From the NCBI RefSeq assembly GCF_001425835.1, contig NZ_LMDP01000002.1, forward strand, positions 310,001 through 374,000: DNA of 64,000 nt. Direction: 5' to 3'. Positions 1-8,431 of this stretch are shown here, piece after piece. Within the stretch, counting starts at the first letter, position 1. Every line of letters begins with the position of its first letter. Under the pieces are notes generated by a model, which was not told the DNA's origin, searched no databases, and saw nothing but the letters and a program-made list of their open reading frames with translations. The translations under genes and the position numbers were made by a program. This DNA comes from Afipia sp. Root123D2. GTDB lineage: Bacteria; Pseudomonadota; Alphaproteobacteria; Rhizobiales; Xanthobacteraceae.

Positions 1-53
1 AGCAGATAAAGGGCTGCCGTTTTCGTTGCGGGCCGGAATTTATCGGCGATCAC
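1..53 (-). CDS. Second sugar-type ABC transporter permease (5' end only)
   Basis: Only the first 17 codons are present. The reading starts at a GTG at 53-51 that overlaps the TGA stop of the upstream permease (GTGA), and continues open off the left edge (VIADKFRPATKTAALYL). In MalFG/UgpAE-type importers the second permease normally follows the first with such an overlap, so this is inferred to be the MalG/UgpE-like partner. Family assignment rests on position, not on visible domains. Confidence 0.6.
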   Translation of the reverse strand, partial: MIADKFRPATKTAALYL

Positions 54-952
54 GTTGATTTCTCCTCGTTGCCGAAGCCTGCAACACGCAAGTACACGAC
101 GCTTCCGATCATGAGCATAACCATCATCACGACGCCGGTTGCCGCGCCAACGCCCAGCCTGAGGCTCGCCATCGATTGTTCAAATGAATAGATCGCGAGA
201 TTAAACGTCGACGTTCCAGGCCCGCCTTTTGTCAGAAGGTAGATTTCTTCGAACTTGTTGAAGGTCCAGATCGTGCGGAATACAATGACGACGATCAGAA
301 CCTCACGAAGTTGCGGCAGCGTGACGTCCATGAAACGTCGGAACGCACCTGCGCCATCCACCTTGGCAGCGTCATAAAGCTCCAGCGGCACCGCCTGCAG
401 CCTTGCCAGTACGCAGATGACAACGAACGGCGTGTACTTCCACACATTCAGCATGATTGTGGAAGCCATCGCCATCGTCGGCGTAGATAACCAGTAAATC
501 GGTTCACTGATCAGGCCGACCCACTGGAGGCTGTAGTTAATAACCCCAATTTCAGGATTGAATATCCATCGCCAGATCAGCGCAATAACGACGGTCGGTA
601 CGATATAGGGAAACAGCAACAGACCGCGAAAGATCGCCATGCCGAATAGCTTACGATGAAGCAGCAGCGCAATACCGACCCCAAAGATCGTCTGAAACAG
701 GATCGAGAGAAGCGTCCATATCGTTCCCTGACTGAACGAGCTCCAAAACAGCGGGTCTGAAAAAATGAATTCAAAGTTAGCCAGCCCGACATAGGAGATG
801 AGATCAGGGCGCAGCGGATTGTAGCTGAAGAAAGCCATCCGAACCGCTTCCGCGATCGGGTACACCATAAACACAATGGCCGTAACGACGAACGGCGTGA
901 TGAAGAACAACCCCACGAACCGATCGGATTGCAGGAAATCGAGACGACGCAT
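50..952 (-). CDS. ABC transporter permease, MalF/UgpA type (carbohydrate uptake family 1)
   Basis: A 300-residue inner-membrane permease with about six hydrophobic segments. The cytoplasmic EAA-type loop that contacts the ATPase is visible near residues 195-215 (YDAAKVDGAGAFRRFMDVTL). The length fits the MalF/UgpA family. It follows the solute-binding protein gene by about 50 bases on the same strand and overlaps the next permease, so it is the membrane part of one importer. The ATPase lies outside the window. Substrate is unknown; the neighbouring dehydrogenase suggests a small polyol, sugar acid or sulfonated C3 compound rather than a common sugar, but that is inference. Confidence 0.9.
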   Translation of the reverse strand: MRRLDFLQSDRFVGLFFITPFVVTAIVFMVYPIAEAVRMAFFSYNPLRPDLISYVGLANFEFIFSDPLFWSSFSQGTIWTLLSILFQTIFGVGIALLLHRKLFGMAIFRGLLLFPYIVPTVVIALIWRWIFNPEIGVINYSLQWVGLISEPIYWLSTPTMAMASTIMLNVWKYTPFVVICVLARLQAVPLELYDAAKVDGAGAFRRFMDVTLPQLREVLIVVIVFRTIWTFNKFEEIYLLTKGGPGTSTFNLAIYSFEQSMASLRLGVGAATGVVMMVMLMIGSVVYLRVAGFGNEEKST

Positions 953-1006
953 TATCTTTCCGTTCCAAGACAGGGCCGGGCAGCCAACGCTGCCCGGCTG
1001 GATCAG

Positions 1007-2398
1007 TCATCCGAGCAATCGAATATTCTCGCGGCGAATGGCTTCCAGTTCCCGCGCGCCCCACTTAGCGGCTTGCTGAGGCGTCTGGTTGTCGATGACG
1101 ACCTTCTGCACCGTCTGCGCCAAGATAGAACGACCATGGACGTACCCTGAAAGCGGGTTGCCTCCCTGCAAGAGCTCATTTGCAGTACTGCTGGAGTGCG
1201 CAAGCGAGCCCTTGAAATAGGTATCCACGGTCTTCGGTTTCGACTTGTAGAATGGATGGTTCTTGAGTTCTTCGGAGTTAGCGACATCCTTGTAAGTCGG
1301 CGCGACGTTCGGCATCAGCGAATGACAGTACTTCACGAGCCACTCCTTGCTGGTCTGCTGATATACCAAGGCCTGCTTGACCTCCTCAATATACGGATTG
1401 TTCTGCGCCGGAATGGACCAGCCCTGGAAATCATTCCAGTTGCTGCGTCGATTGGTTCGGGGATTGCGCGCGTGATTGAACGCCTCGGTTGCCTCGAAGA
1501 TCGGCTTAGCCTCTTCTGCGGCACGACCCAGCGTACGCCCCCAATAGAAGCTCATTGCCGTCTGGCCGGTGACATGCGCATCGACCACCTGAAGGAAACT
1601 GTATTCGACCGCACCCTTCGGCATATACGGCAGCAATTCTTTCACGAAGGTCAGTGCCTCGACAGTTTCGGGGCTGTCGAACGCCACTTCGAATTTGTTC
1701 GAGGTGTCAAACATCCGTCCGCCGGCGGCATGCAGAAGCGCTGCGAAGTGATAGTCAGTGCAGAGATTCCGCCCGAGCGCCATGCAGAAACCGGCCATGC
1801 TCTGCTTCTTTTGTGTAATAGTTTTGGCAGCATTCAGCAGATCATTCCAATCCCAGGTATCTGGATCTTTCAGTCCAAGCTCCTTCACGATATCAGTGCG
1901 AACAAGCAGCAAATGCGGTTGATGATGTGCTGGGATGACATACTGCTTGCCCTTCCAGCTACCCCAATAGTCCCACTTGACGCCATCGACGAGACGGTCG
2001 CGTCCAATCTTGTCGACCATATCGTCGACCGGAAGAAGCAAACCTTCCGCCATCATCTGCATCGCAATCGGCGACTCAACGCTGATCAGCGAGGGCGGCC
2101 GGCGAGCCGCGAGGTCCGTCATCAACTTGACGTAGACGCCGTCCCACGGAATGGTTTCAATTTCGAATTTCAGACCGGGCGCATTCTTCTGCGCCCATTC
2201 ATTCATCGCAGCGATGCCAACGCCGCCATATGGCCCTGGCTCTCCCCAGACCCGTACCGTTCCGGTTTTTGTGCTTTGAGCGGATGCGCTGCCGGCATTG
2301 AACAGGCTCTTTGCACCAATACCAACTGCAGCCGCTCCGCCAAGAAAGCCGCGCCGATCTAACAATAGCTGGGATGGCGTCTTATCTACATTTGTCAT
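1007..2398 (-). CDS. Extracellular solute-binding protein, family 1, Tat-exported
   Basis: A 463-residue periplasmic binding protein. The N-terminus carries a twin-arginine motif (DRRGFLGGAAAVG, residues 14-26) followed by a hydrophobic stretch and an ASAQ cleavage site near residue 41, so it is probably exported folded by Tat. The rest has the pattern of family 1 (MalE/UgpB-like) binding proteins. It sits first in the transport part of the operon, downstream of the two enzyme genes and upstream of the permeases, and should deliver the substrate to them. A long antisense reading frame across it is a shadow caused by codon bias. Confidence 0.9.
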   Translation of the reverse strand: MTNVDKTPSQLLLDRRGFLGGAAAVGIGAKSLFNAGSASAQSTKTGTVRVWGEPGPYGGVGIAAMNEWAQKNAPGLKFEIETIPWDGVYVKLMTDLAARRPPSLISVESPIAMQMMAEGLLLPVDDMVDKIGRDRLVDGVKWDYWGSWKGKQYVIPAHHQPHLLLVRTDIVKELGLKDPDTWDWNDLLNAAKTITQKKQSMAGFCMALGRNLCTDYHFAALLHAAGGRMFDTSNKFEVAFDSPETVEALTFVKELLPYMPKGAVEYSFLQVVDAHVTGQTAMSFYWGRTLGRAAEEAKPIFEATEAFNHARNPRTNRRSNWNDFQGWSIPAQNNPYIEEVKQALVYQQTSKEWLVKYCHSLMPNVAPTYKDVANSEELKNHPFYKSKPKTVDTYFKGSLAHSSSTANELLQGGNPLSGYVHGRSILAQTVQKVVIDNQTPQQAAKWGARELEAIRRENIRLLG

Positions 2399-2426
2399 CG
2401 ATTCCTCCCTAGATTTTTAATACCAG

Positions 2427-3746
2427 TTACACTTCCGTTGTTTCGGAAGATTTTTCTTTGAACGCCCGCAGAAACTCCTGCTGACGACCAGAAACATGGT
2501 TTAGTGCACGAACGCGCGCCGCGATGGCGCCTCGGATATAGGGTTTTCTCGCAAGTCCTTCCGCTACCGCCTGCGCCGCGACGGCTTCAGCCACCGCTGG
2601 GCAGAGTTCCGGATCGAGTGGATTGGGCAACACATTCTCGGGTCCGAGTTCAACTTCCGTCACGTGTTCCGCGATCACTCGCGACGCCGCGAGGCACATC
2701 GTTTCCGTGATGCTTCTTACGGACACATCGACTGCGCCACGCATGATCCCAGGAAATGCCAGCACGTTGTTGCATTGATTTGGCGCGTCGAAGCGACCAC
2801 TTCCGGCAATCGCCGCTCCCGCTGCAATCGCTTCGTGCGGCATTATCTCTGGCTCGGGGTTAGCGCAAGCGAAGACGATCGCAGATTGTGCCATCGACTG
2901 AACATGTCGGGCATCGAGGAGAGGGCCGGTACTCAAACCGACAAACGCATCAGCACCCTTAAGCGCATCGGCAAGTGCGCCCTTGATCCGCGATCGGTTA
3001 GTCATAGACGCGAGGGCTGTCATATGTGGCGAAGGCTGCGCTTCGCCCTCGCAAAGAGGGCCATGGCGGTCACACACAACAACATCGCCGACACCCCATG
3101 CAAGACAAAGCCTCGCCGCAGCGGTACCGGCAGCTCCCGCGCCGTTCACCACAATACGGACATCTTCTTTCTTCTTGCCGACAACCCTTAGCGCATTCAT
3201 CAGGCCGGCAACGATCACCGTTGCAGTTCCGTATTGATCGTCATGGAAAACCGGCACCGACAGACGACGAGTCAATTCTTCGACAGTTGCGAAACAGTGA
3301 GGAGCAGCAACGTCTTCCAGATTGAAGCCGGCGAACGAAGGCTCAAGCGCGGCGATGTGGTCAACGAGCCTTGCAGGATCCCGCACATCCAGACAGATCG
3401 GCACCGCATCAAGACCGGCGAGCAACTTGAACATAATTGCCTTGCCTTCCATGACCGGCATCGCCGCAAGCGGGCCGGTTCGGCCGAACCCCAGCACTGC
3501 GGTGCCATCGGTCACCACGGCAATTGTATTCGCGCGATTGGTCAAAGTATCCGCTTGCGCCGGATCTGCGACGATTCTCTGGACCAGCGTTCCGACGCCC
3601 GGCGTATAGAGCGTGGCAACATCGCGCAGGGACCCGACGTGAACTTTAGGCACCACTTCCAGCTTGCCATGCCCAGAGAAGACATCACGCACGGCAGCTA
3701 CAGCGGCGTCCGGCGTAACTTTCCATCTGGCATCGTGACTGGACAT
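2427..3746 (-). CDS. Malic-enzyme-like decarboxylating oxidoreductase
   Basis: A 439-residue short-form malic enzyme homologue without the phosphotransacetylase tail of MaeB. Visible family features are LYTPGVG near residue 50, the TDGTAVLGFGRTG loop, the VMEGKA lysine region, FHDDQYGTA and the NAD(P)-binding GAGAAG segment near residue 210. Family members oxidatively decarboxylate malate to pyruvate in the cytoplasm. Its ATG overlaps the stop of the HpsN-like gene (TGATG), so the two are translated together. In this catabolic setting it may act on a malate-like 2-hydroxyacid made by the pathway, or simply feed pyruvate to central metabolism; the sequence cannot tell which. Confidence 0.85.
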   Translation of the reverse strand: MSSHDARWKVTPDAAVAAVRDVFSGHGKLEVVPKVHVGSLRDVATLYTPGVGTLVQRIVADPAQADTLTNRANTIAVVTDGTAVLGFGRTGPLAAMPVMEGKAIMFKLLAGLDAVPICLDVRDPARLVDHIAALEPSFAGFNLEDVAAPHCFATVEELTRRLSVPVFHDDQYGTATVIVAGLMNALRVVGKKKEDVRIVVNGAGAAGTAAARLCLAWGVGDVVVCDRHGPLCEGEAQPSPHMTALASMTNRSRIKGALADALKGADAFVGLSTGPLLDARHVQSMAQSAIVFACANPEPEIMPHEAIAAGAAIAGSGRFDAPNQCNNVLAFPGIMRGAVDVSVRSITETMCLAASRVIAEHVTEVELGPENVLPNPLDPELCPAVAEAVAAQAVAEGLARKPYIRGAIAARVRALNHVSGRQQEFLRAFKEKSSETTEV

Positions 3747-5056
3747 CAGGAAGCACTCCCCTCGCGGCGACGTTGCGCATACCGTTGCTGACGAACGGTC
3801 GCCGTAATCTCATGCGCCAACATTCCTTCGCTCGCGCACATACGCCCCATGATCGGAGCGATGCGCTCGCTCGCTTCCGGTGTCAGTCGCTGGTAGGTCA
3901 CAGTTTTCAGAAACTTACCGACCCATAGACCGCCGGTGTACCGCGCCGCACGGCCGGTCGGAAGGGTATGGTTGGTACCCACACCCTTGTCGCCGTAAGC
4001 TACTGTGCTCTCTTCGCCGACGAAAAGGCTGCCGTAGTTCTTGAGATTCTCGAGATAGTAGTCGTTACGCTGCGTCAGCACTTCAAGATGTTCCGGCGCG
4101 TACTGATCGCTCAGCGCGATCGCCGCTGCGTCATCATCGACAACCGCAACCTCACCCCAGCGCTGCCAGGCTGCGCCCGCAATGGCAGCCGTCGGCAGAG
4201 TCAGCAATTGCCGCTCGATCTCCGCGACAACCTCACGCCCCAACTTCGCGGATGTTGTGATCAACCATGCGGGGCTGTCTGACCCGTGCTCCGCCTGCCC
4301 CAGGAGATCAGTGGCCACCAGGGCCGGATCGGCACTCTCATCGGCTATCACAAGGATTTCCGTGGGGCCGGCCGGAAGATCGATGCCCACCAGTCCAAAG
4401 AGCTGACGCTTCGCTTCGGCAACATACGCATTTCCTGGTCCGGTGATCATATCAACCGGCCGCATTCCCACGCGGCCGTAAGCCATCGCGGCGAGAGCCT
4501 GCACGCCTCCAATAGAATAGATTTCGGTAGCTCCCGACTCGGCAAGCGCATAAAGCGTCGGCGGGAAAATGCCCTGCCCTTCTCGCGGTGGCGCAGCGCC
4601 GATAACGTGGTTGACACCCGCCACCTTTGCCGTCGCGACGCTCATGATCGCGGCAGAGATCAGCGGATATTTGCCGCCTGGAATATAGCAACCAATGACA
4701 TCGACCGGGATGATCTTCTGACCGAGCGTGATTCCGTTACCGAACTGCGCCTCAAACTCAGAAAGTGAGTCCCGTTGACGCTTGGCAAAATCCGTCACCT
4801 GCTTTTTGCAAAAGGCAAAGTCCTCCTTGAAGACAGTGCTCATCGCCTTGCGGGCTGAAGCAATATCGTCATTAGACACGCGAAAATCGGGGTTCTGCCA
4901 GCCATCAAGATCCCGGGCATAGCGTCGAACAGCATCATCGCCGCCTTGTTCAATGTCGGCAATCATCGTCCGCACGCGATCGACTAGATCGTGGCTATCT
5001 TGCCGGGACTGCTGCTCTGCACGCTTTAGGTAATCGACCATAAGTTCTTGCCTCAA
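3746..5056 (-). CDS. HpsN-like (histidinol-dehydrogenase family) NAD-dependent diol dehydrogenase
   Basis: A 436-residue member of the histidinol dehydrogenase family. Core motifs are present: CYIPGGKYPL near 115, the GVQALAAMAYG segment, TGPGNAYV, AGPTEILVIADESADP, the AEHGSDSP zinc region and YAPEHLEV. The C-terminal signature SLFVGEESTVAYGDKGVGTN resembles catabolic sulfopropanediol 3-dehydrogenase (HpsN) rather than HisD, and no other his genes are near. The family oxidises a primary alcohol to a carboxylate in two NAD-dependent steps. It is the first gene of the leftward operon, directly behind the LacI operator. Activity on dihydroxypropanesulfonate or an analogous C3 diol is inference. 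Confidence 0.8.
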   Translation of the reverse strand: MRQELMVDYLKRAEQQSRQDSHDLVDRVRTMIADIEQGGDDAVRRYARDLDGWQNPDFRVSNDDIASARKAMSTVFKEDFAFCKKQVTDFAKRQRDSLSEFEAQFGNGITLGQKIIPVDVIGCYIPGGKYPLISAAIMSVATAKVAGVNHVIGAAPPREGQGIFPPTLYALAESGATEIYSIGGVQALAAMAYGRVGMRPVDMITGPGNAYVAEAKRQLFGLVGIDLPAGPTEILVIADESADPALVATDLLGQAEHGSDSPAWLITTSAKLGREVVAEIERQLLTLPTAAIAGAAWQRWGEVAVVDDDAAAIALSDQYAPEHLEVLTQRNDYYLENLKNYGSLFVGEESTVAYGDKGVGTNHTLPTGRAARYTGGLWVGKFLKTVTYQRLTPEASERIAPIMGRMCASEGMLAHEITATVRQQRYAQRRREGSAS

Positions 5057-5071
5057 CGTAAGCGACTTGAA

Positions 5072-5087
5072 ATGTAACCGGTTACAT
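5072..5087. promoter_or_regulatory. Perfect 16-bp LacI-family operator
   Basis: The sequence ATGTAACCGGTTACAT is a perfect palindrome with a central CCGG step, the usual shape of a LacI/GalR-family operator (central CG dyad). It lies only 16 bases before the HpsN-like start and about 58 bases before the divergent LacI gene. It is probably bound by that regulator to repress the operon and perhaps itself. Confidence 0.85.
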
Positions 5088-5145
5088 AAATAGACATCGT
5101 CCGATACCCCTTGTCAACATCTGGTCTTTGCCTTCAGTTGCTCAG

Positions 5146-6183
5146 ATGAAAGACACACAGAAATCGGTGACGATCCGCTGGCTTGCGCAACAGGCCGGCG
5201 TTTCGGTCGCCACCATCAGCAGGGCACTACGTCATCCAGACGCTGTTGCACCGCAAACCCGTGAGCGAATTCTCAAGCTCGTCAATCGTCACCAATTTGT
5301 ACCCGATGGACGCGCTGCGACGTTTTCATCGAAACGCACTGGCGTCGTCGGGCTGATCGTTCCGACTATTTCTAACTCAATTTACGCAGAGTTCACCGAG
5401 GCGATCCAGAGCAGGCTGCAAGCTGCCGATCTCAGCCTCTTGATTGCTAACGCAAACTATTCAGCTGAAATTGAACGTGACATCATCCGCAAGCTGATCG
5501 AAAGCCGCGTCGAAGGCGTGATCCTCACCGGATACAAGCGCGATCCAGAACTGTATAAGCTTTTGCGCCACTATAACATTCCGTTTGTTGTGACGTGGTC
5601 CACGAGCCCCAAGGCGTCAATTCCTTCGATCTCTTTCGACAACCGCCTAGCGGCGGCTGAAGCCACCGAGATGCTCATCAAGCTAGGGCATCAGCGCATC
5701 GGTTTGATTTGCGGGATGACGAGTATCAACGACCGCGCTGCGCAACGGCTTGAAGCCTATCGTTCGGTTCTCTCCCGTTACAAAATTCCTTTCGATGCGG
5801 AGATTGTGTCGGAGCAACCCTTTGAAATCGAGATGTCTGCAGAAGCGGCAAGTCGGATCGTCTCACTGACGAATCCACCGACAGCCCTGTTTTGCGCGAA
5901 TGACATTCAGGCGCTTGGCGCGTTGTTTGCCTGCCAACGACTCAAAATCCGTGTACCTAATGACATTTCCATTATCGGATTCGATGATCTTCCGATCACG
6001 AGGGTCGTCAGTCCTCCCCTATCGAGCGTTCACGTCCCCGCGAAGCGTATGGGGCATGCCGCAGCCGACGCTCTAATCGACGCATCCCGTAAGAACATTC
6101 CGGTCAAGAGCCAGATTATTGGTACAGAGTTGATTATGCGCAGCAGCACAATGCTCGCTGCCCCTACACGAAGGCCCCGCTAG
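5146..6183 (+). CDS. LacI-family transcriptional regulator
   Basis: A 345-residue repressor when started at the ATG at 5146; an in-frame TTG at 5128 is less likely. The N-terminal helix-turn-helix is clear (TIRWLAQQAGVSVATISRAL), with the hinge near residue 50-60 and a periplasmic-binding-type sensor domain after it (VGLIVPTISNSIYAEF, SIIGFDDLPITR). It is divergent from the HpsN-like/malic-enzyme/ABC operon and shares a perfect palindrome with it, so it is the likely local substrate-responsive repressor. The effector ligand is unknown. Confidence 0.93.
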   Translation: MKDTQKSVTIRWLAQQAGVSVATISRALRHPDAVAPQTRERILKLVNRHQFVPDGRAATFSSKRTGVVGLIVPTISNSIYAEFTEAIQSRLQAADLSLLIANANYSAEIERDIIRKLIESRVEGVILTGYKRDPELYKLLRHYNIPFVVTWSTSPKASIPSISFDNRLAAAEATEMLIKLGHQRIGLICGMTSINDRAAQRLEAYRSVLSRYKIPFDAEIVSEQPFEIEMSAEAASRIVSLTNPPTALFCANDIQALGALFACQRLKIRVPNDISIIGFDDLPITRVVSPPLSSVHVPAKRMGHAAADALIDASRKNIPVKSQIIGTELIMRSSTMLAAPTRRPR

Positions 6184-6232
6184 ACCGCTGGCTGATTGAC
6201 CTGACGGATATTTTTGACCAGCGGGGTTGAGA

Positions 6233-6349
6233 CTACTGCACAGCCACGCTCCGATCTAGATGCAGCCATTTCGGCGACGATGTCTGCGGCGCCGGTGGCC
6301 GGTAATTCAGCGATGAGTGCGGCCCGCTCGTGTTGTAGTGCTTGCGCCA
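6233..6349 (-). pseudogene. C-terminal remnant of an IS3-type transposase (integrase core)
   Basis: Reading leftwards from 6349, the frame gives WRKHYNTSGPHSSLNYRPPA and then a short tail to a TAG at 6233. The HYNT..PHSSL.YR.P pattern is the end of the DDE integrase domain of IS3/IS407-type transposases. Nothing upstream in the same frame continues the domain and no inverted repeats are evident, so this is a dead fragment left between the LacI gene and the small-gene region. Confidence 0.7.
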
Positions 6350-6490
6350 TTGCGCGCATGGGATCGCGAAGAGAATGCTCAACGTTGACGAAGGCGGCTC
6401 GCGGATTACCATCTGGGTAGCCGGGCCGGCATAAGTTTCCGGCCGGGAACCATCCTCCGGAGCGGAGGTTGCCGATGCGCGGAGGTCAGC

Positions 6491-6700
6491 ATGGGAAGCT
6501 CAGTACCTTATTGCGCCAAATGCAAGCAGCCGATGACGTCCGTACCTAACGGTCGCAAGCAGACGCTCCTTTGCTTGAGTTGCGATCATGATCCGCTGAC
6601 TTCTCTGAACGTCCAGAAGCTGATCCAAGCCGTGAAACCGATGGAAGCCGGAAAAGCCGGCTCCGGAGTAACCGGAACCAAACGACCTCACCGCAATTGA
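6491..6700 (+). CDS. Small zinc-ribbon-like protein
   Basis: A 69-residue protein with two CxxC pairs (YCAKC at residues 7-11 and LCLSC at 27-31), the spacing of a small zinc ribbon. The remaining C-terminal part is basic and low in structure. It starts at an ATG behind GGAGGTCAGC, a good ribosome-binding site. I do not recognise a named function; small zinc-ribbon proteins of this kind are common in Bradyrhizobium-type genomes. It is followed by another small gene on the same strand. Confidence 0.55.
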   Translation: MGSSVPYCAKCKQPMTSVPNGRKQTLLCLSCDHDPLTSLNVQKLIQAVKPMEAGKAGSGVTGTKRPHRN

Positions 6701-6732
6701 GTCGAGTTGTTCAGTTGCGTTGAGGTTGTGTG

Positions 6733-7080
6733 ATGCGTACCGCGTGGACACCATCCATAGTGCCGAGCGTCGGCGACGTGACGGTCTACTTGGTGGAAGA
6801 CGATTTCGGGAAGATTGGTCGCTGCTACCGCGAGACCGATTCCGAAAAGGCTGATCTCGAGGCGACAATCCAAGACCTGATCTCAGGGCAGTACAACGAT
6901 CCCATTCGGGTCGTGGCGTTTAACACCGTCGAGGGCTGGTCACAGGACGTGTCCGAGGACGTCGCGCGCGAGATCCAGCGCCGCCACGATATCATCGCCG
7001 AGGACGTGCCCTCGCATCTTTCCAGATTCGTCGAAGTCCAGATCGGATCGAGCCGACAGCTTGCACTGAGTTTGGTGTGA
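6733..7080 (+). CDS. Small conserved hypothetical protein
   Basis: A 115-residue acidic soluble protein starting at the ATG at 6733, 32 bases after the zinc-ribbon gene. It has no signal peptide or membrane segment. The N-terminal half looks like a beta-rich strand pair (VTVYLVEDDFGKIGRCYRET) and the C-terminal half is helical. Codon use is coherent and the frame is free of stops, which supports a real gene. I do not recognise the family and propose no function. Confidence 0.6.
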   Translation: MRTAWTPSIVPSVGDVTVYLVEDDFGKIGRCYRETDSEKADLEATIQDLISGQYNDPIRVVAFNTVEGWSQDVSEDVAREIQRRHDIIAEDVPSHLSRFVEVQIGSSRQLALSLV

Positions 7081-7209
7081 TGGGACCGCCCGTTTGAAGA
7101 TCCAAGTCGCGCCGGATGGCAAGCCGCTGAAGACCCTACGCGACGCCGCGGAGTACAGCCAGAAGCTGCCGAAAGCCGAACAGAGGAAGGACGTTTGTGG
7201 TGCGGCAAC

Positions 7210-7247
7210 TGGTGCGGTGCGGCCCCGGCAGGACCTGAACCTGCAAC
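7210..7247 (-). other. Possible tRNA 3'-end fragment
   Basis: On the minus strand the sequence contains GCAGG-TTCAGGT-CCTGC (7244-7228), a perfect 5-bp T-stem with a seven-base loop close to the TTCRANT consensus, followed by a GC-rich acceptor-like strand. The T-loop position usually A is G, the CCA is not at the expected spacing, and I cannot build D or anticodon arms upstream. It could be a remnant of integration at a tRNA gene or a chance hairpin. Confidence 0.25.
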
Positions 7248-7444
7248 CAGACTGTAATGAGTGGCATTTCCGGTGCGAAACTGGTGCGGTACATCGGCCA
7301 GATTGGCGAACAGTCGAAATTGGCTTTGCCAACTGACCTCGGTCCGGCGCGCTGCACTCGACAGCAGAACCAACTGGCACTACGGAACTTCAGAGCAGTA
7401 AGCGCGTTCATTTGCCGCAGGAACTCACTCGGGAGAGCCGACAA

Positions 7445-7906
7445 TTGCAGCGTAATGAAAACGACGGCCCGAGTTCTGCTTCCAAACTATTTGGCGAAAT
7501 AGCCAATCGTACATCGCAAGCTGCCGGCCGCGCACTGACCTTTCTCGTTGCCGTCGGCATTGTTATCGTCTGGGCGGTTTCTGGACCACTGTTCGGATTT
7601 TCGGATACATGGCAGCTGGTCATTAATACTGGAACGACGATCGTTACCTTCTTGATGGTCTTCCTGATCCAAAATTCTCAGAACCGAGACAGCGCTGCCA
7701 TTCAAGTAAAACTCGACGAACTTATTCGGGTGAGCGTGGCGCACAATTCTTTCGTTGGCATTGAACATCTGACCGACGACGAGTTGGAAGAAATCCGCAC
7801 CAAATGCGAGGAGCGCGCCAAAGCTGGGGATGCTGGCGAAATCGCCGTTCAGCAGACGGACCGGAAAGCAGATCGGGCGGCAAACAGAGCGAGCCGAGTA
7901 CTCTGA
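7445..7906 (+). CDS. Low-affinity iron permease family membrane protein
   Basis: About 153 residues. Two hydrophobic helices (LTFLVAVGIVIVWAV and a second around TGTTIVTFLMVFLIQ) are followed by NSQNRDSAAIQVKLDELI and a charged C-terminal tail, the signature order of the PF04120 low-affinity iron permease-like family in alphaproteobacteria. The start is not an ATG: an in-frame TTG at 7445 has GGGAG seven bases upstream, better than the TTG at 7412. Whether family members transport iron in bacteria is not established. Neighbouring genes give no further clue. Confidence 0.75.
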   Translation: MQRNENDGPSSASKLFGEIANRTSQAAGRALTFLVAVGIVIVWAVSGPLFGFSDTWQLVINTGTTIVTFLMVFLIQNSQNRDSAAIQVKLDELIRVSVAHNSFVGIEHLTDDELEEIRTKCEERAKAGDAGEIAVQQTDRKADRAANRASRVL

Positions 7907-8295
7907 TACACTTTGCAGTTCATGCCTTCCCTTTCCAACAGAACCTGAGGCGGCGGAGCGCTGTTTGGACCGCTGGTATCAGCCGGGTAATTTTTCGCTG
8001 ACGTGATCGGGTCGCGCGGGATGCCCTTTCTTTTCATCCCAAACCTGATCAGGCGGCTGCGGCGTCGGCCCGGGACCATCCTTCGATCCGCCGTGCTTTC
8101 CACCTTGATCCTGGGCGCCAGGCAGATCGTTTTCGTCTTTATCTTTTTGGGTCATGTTGCAGAGCTAATTCAATGGCTGTGCAGTCGTTCCACTAGGCTG
8201 TCGCCAGTAGAACAAAGATCAGCGAACCTTCTCGACCCCGGAGCCAGGGCGCGTGGTTTCTCGTTCAAACGTCTGCCAAAAAAATTGTACGGGGG

Positions 8296-8323
8296 CTTGA
8301 AACTTATTCTCGGTTTTCTATTT
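8296..8323 (+). promoter_or_regulatory. Heat-shock-type promoter of the Hsp20 gene
   Basis: CTTGAA at 8296-8301 and CTATTT at 8318-8323, 16 bases apart, resemble the alphaproteobacterial RpoH (sigma-32) consensus (CTTG...CYTATNT). Transcription would start near 8330, giving a leader of about 100 bases that coincides with the predicted RNA thermometer. Confidence 0.45.
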
Positions 8324-8324
8324 T

Positions 8325-8431
8325 TTCTCCGCCGGAAACGGCCCGGGTGCCCTTGGGGCCCGGAAGTGAGACGGGCGCCGGAGGTGTCCGGTGTCCGCTC
8401 GTACCCAACTTGCTCAGTGGAGGATTTGGCT
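8325..8431 (+). ncRNA. ROSE-like RNA thermometer in the Hsp20 leader
   Basis: The leader folds into successive hairpins: CCGGG/CCCGG with inner GCCC/GGGC (8341-8362), then an 11-bp stem with two GU pairs closed by GGTG (about 8373-8398). Directly before the ATG is the diagnostic last hairpin: TTGCT (8410-8414) pairs with the Shine-Dalgarno AGGA (8421-8424) with a G-G mismatch in the middle. This is the arrangement described for ROSE elements of rhizobial small heat shock genes, which block ribosome binding until warming melts the stem. Confidence 0.75.

Noticed and set aside
1196-2362. 388-codon open frame on the plus strand
   Set aside because: It is fully antisense to the well-supported solute-binding protein gene, lacks any domain pattern and reflects GC-rich codon bias.
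6214-6420. 68-codon plus-strand frame
   Set aside because: Opposite strand of the transposase remnant and Ala/Ser-rich without a start signal.
8003-8431. N-terminal extension of the Hsp20 frame
   Set aside because: It would read through the structured leader; the ATG at 8432 has the ribosome-binding site and matches the usual Hsp20 start.
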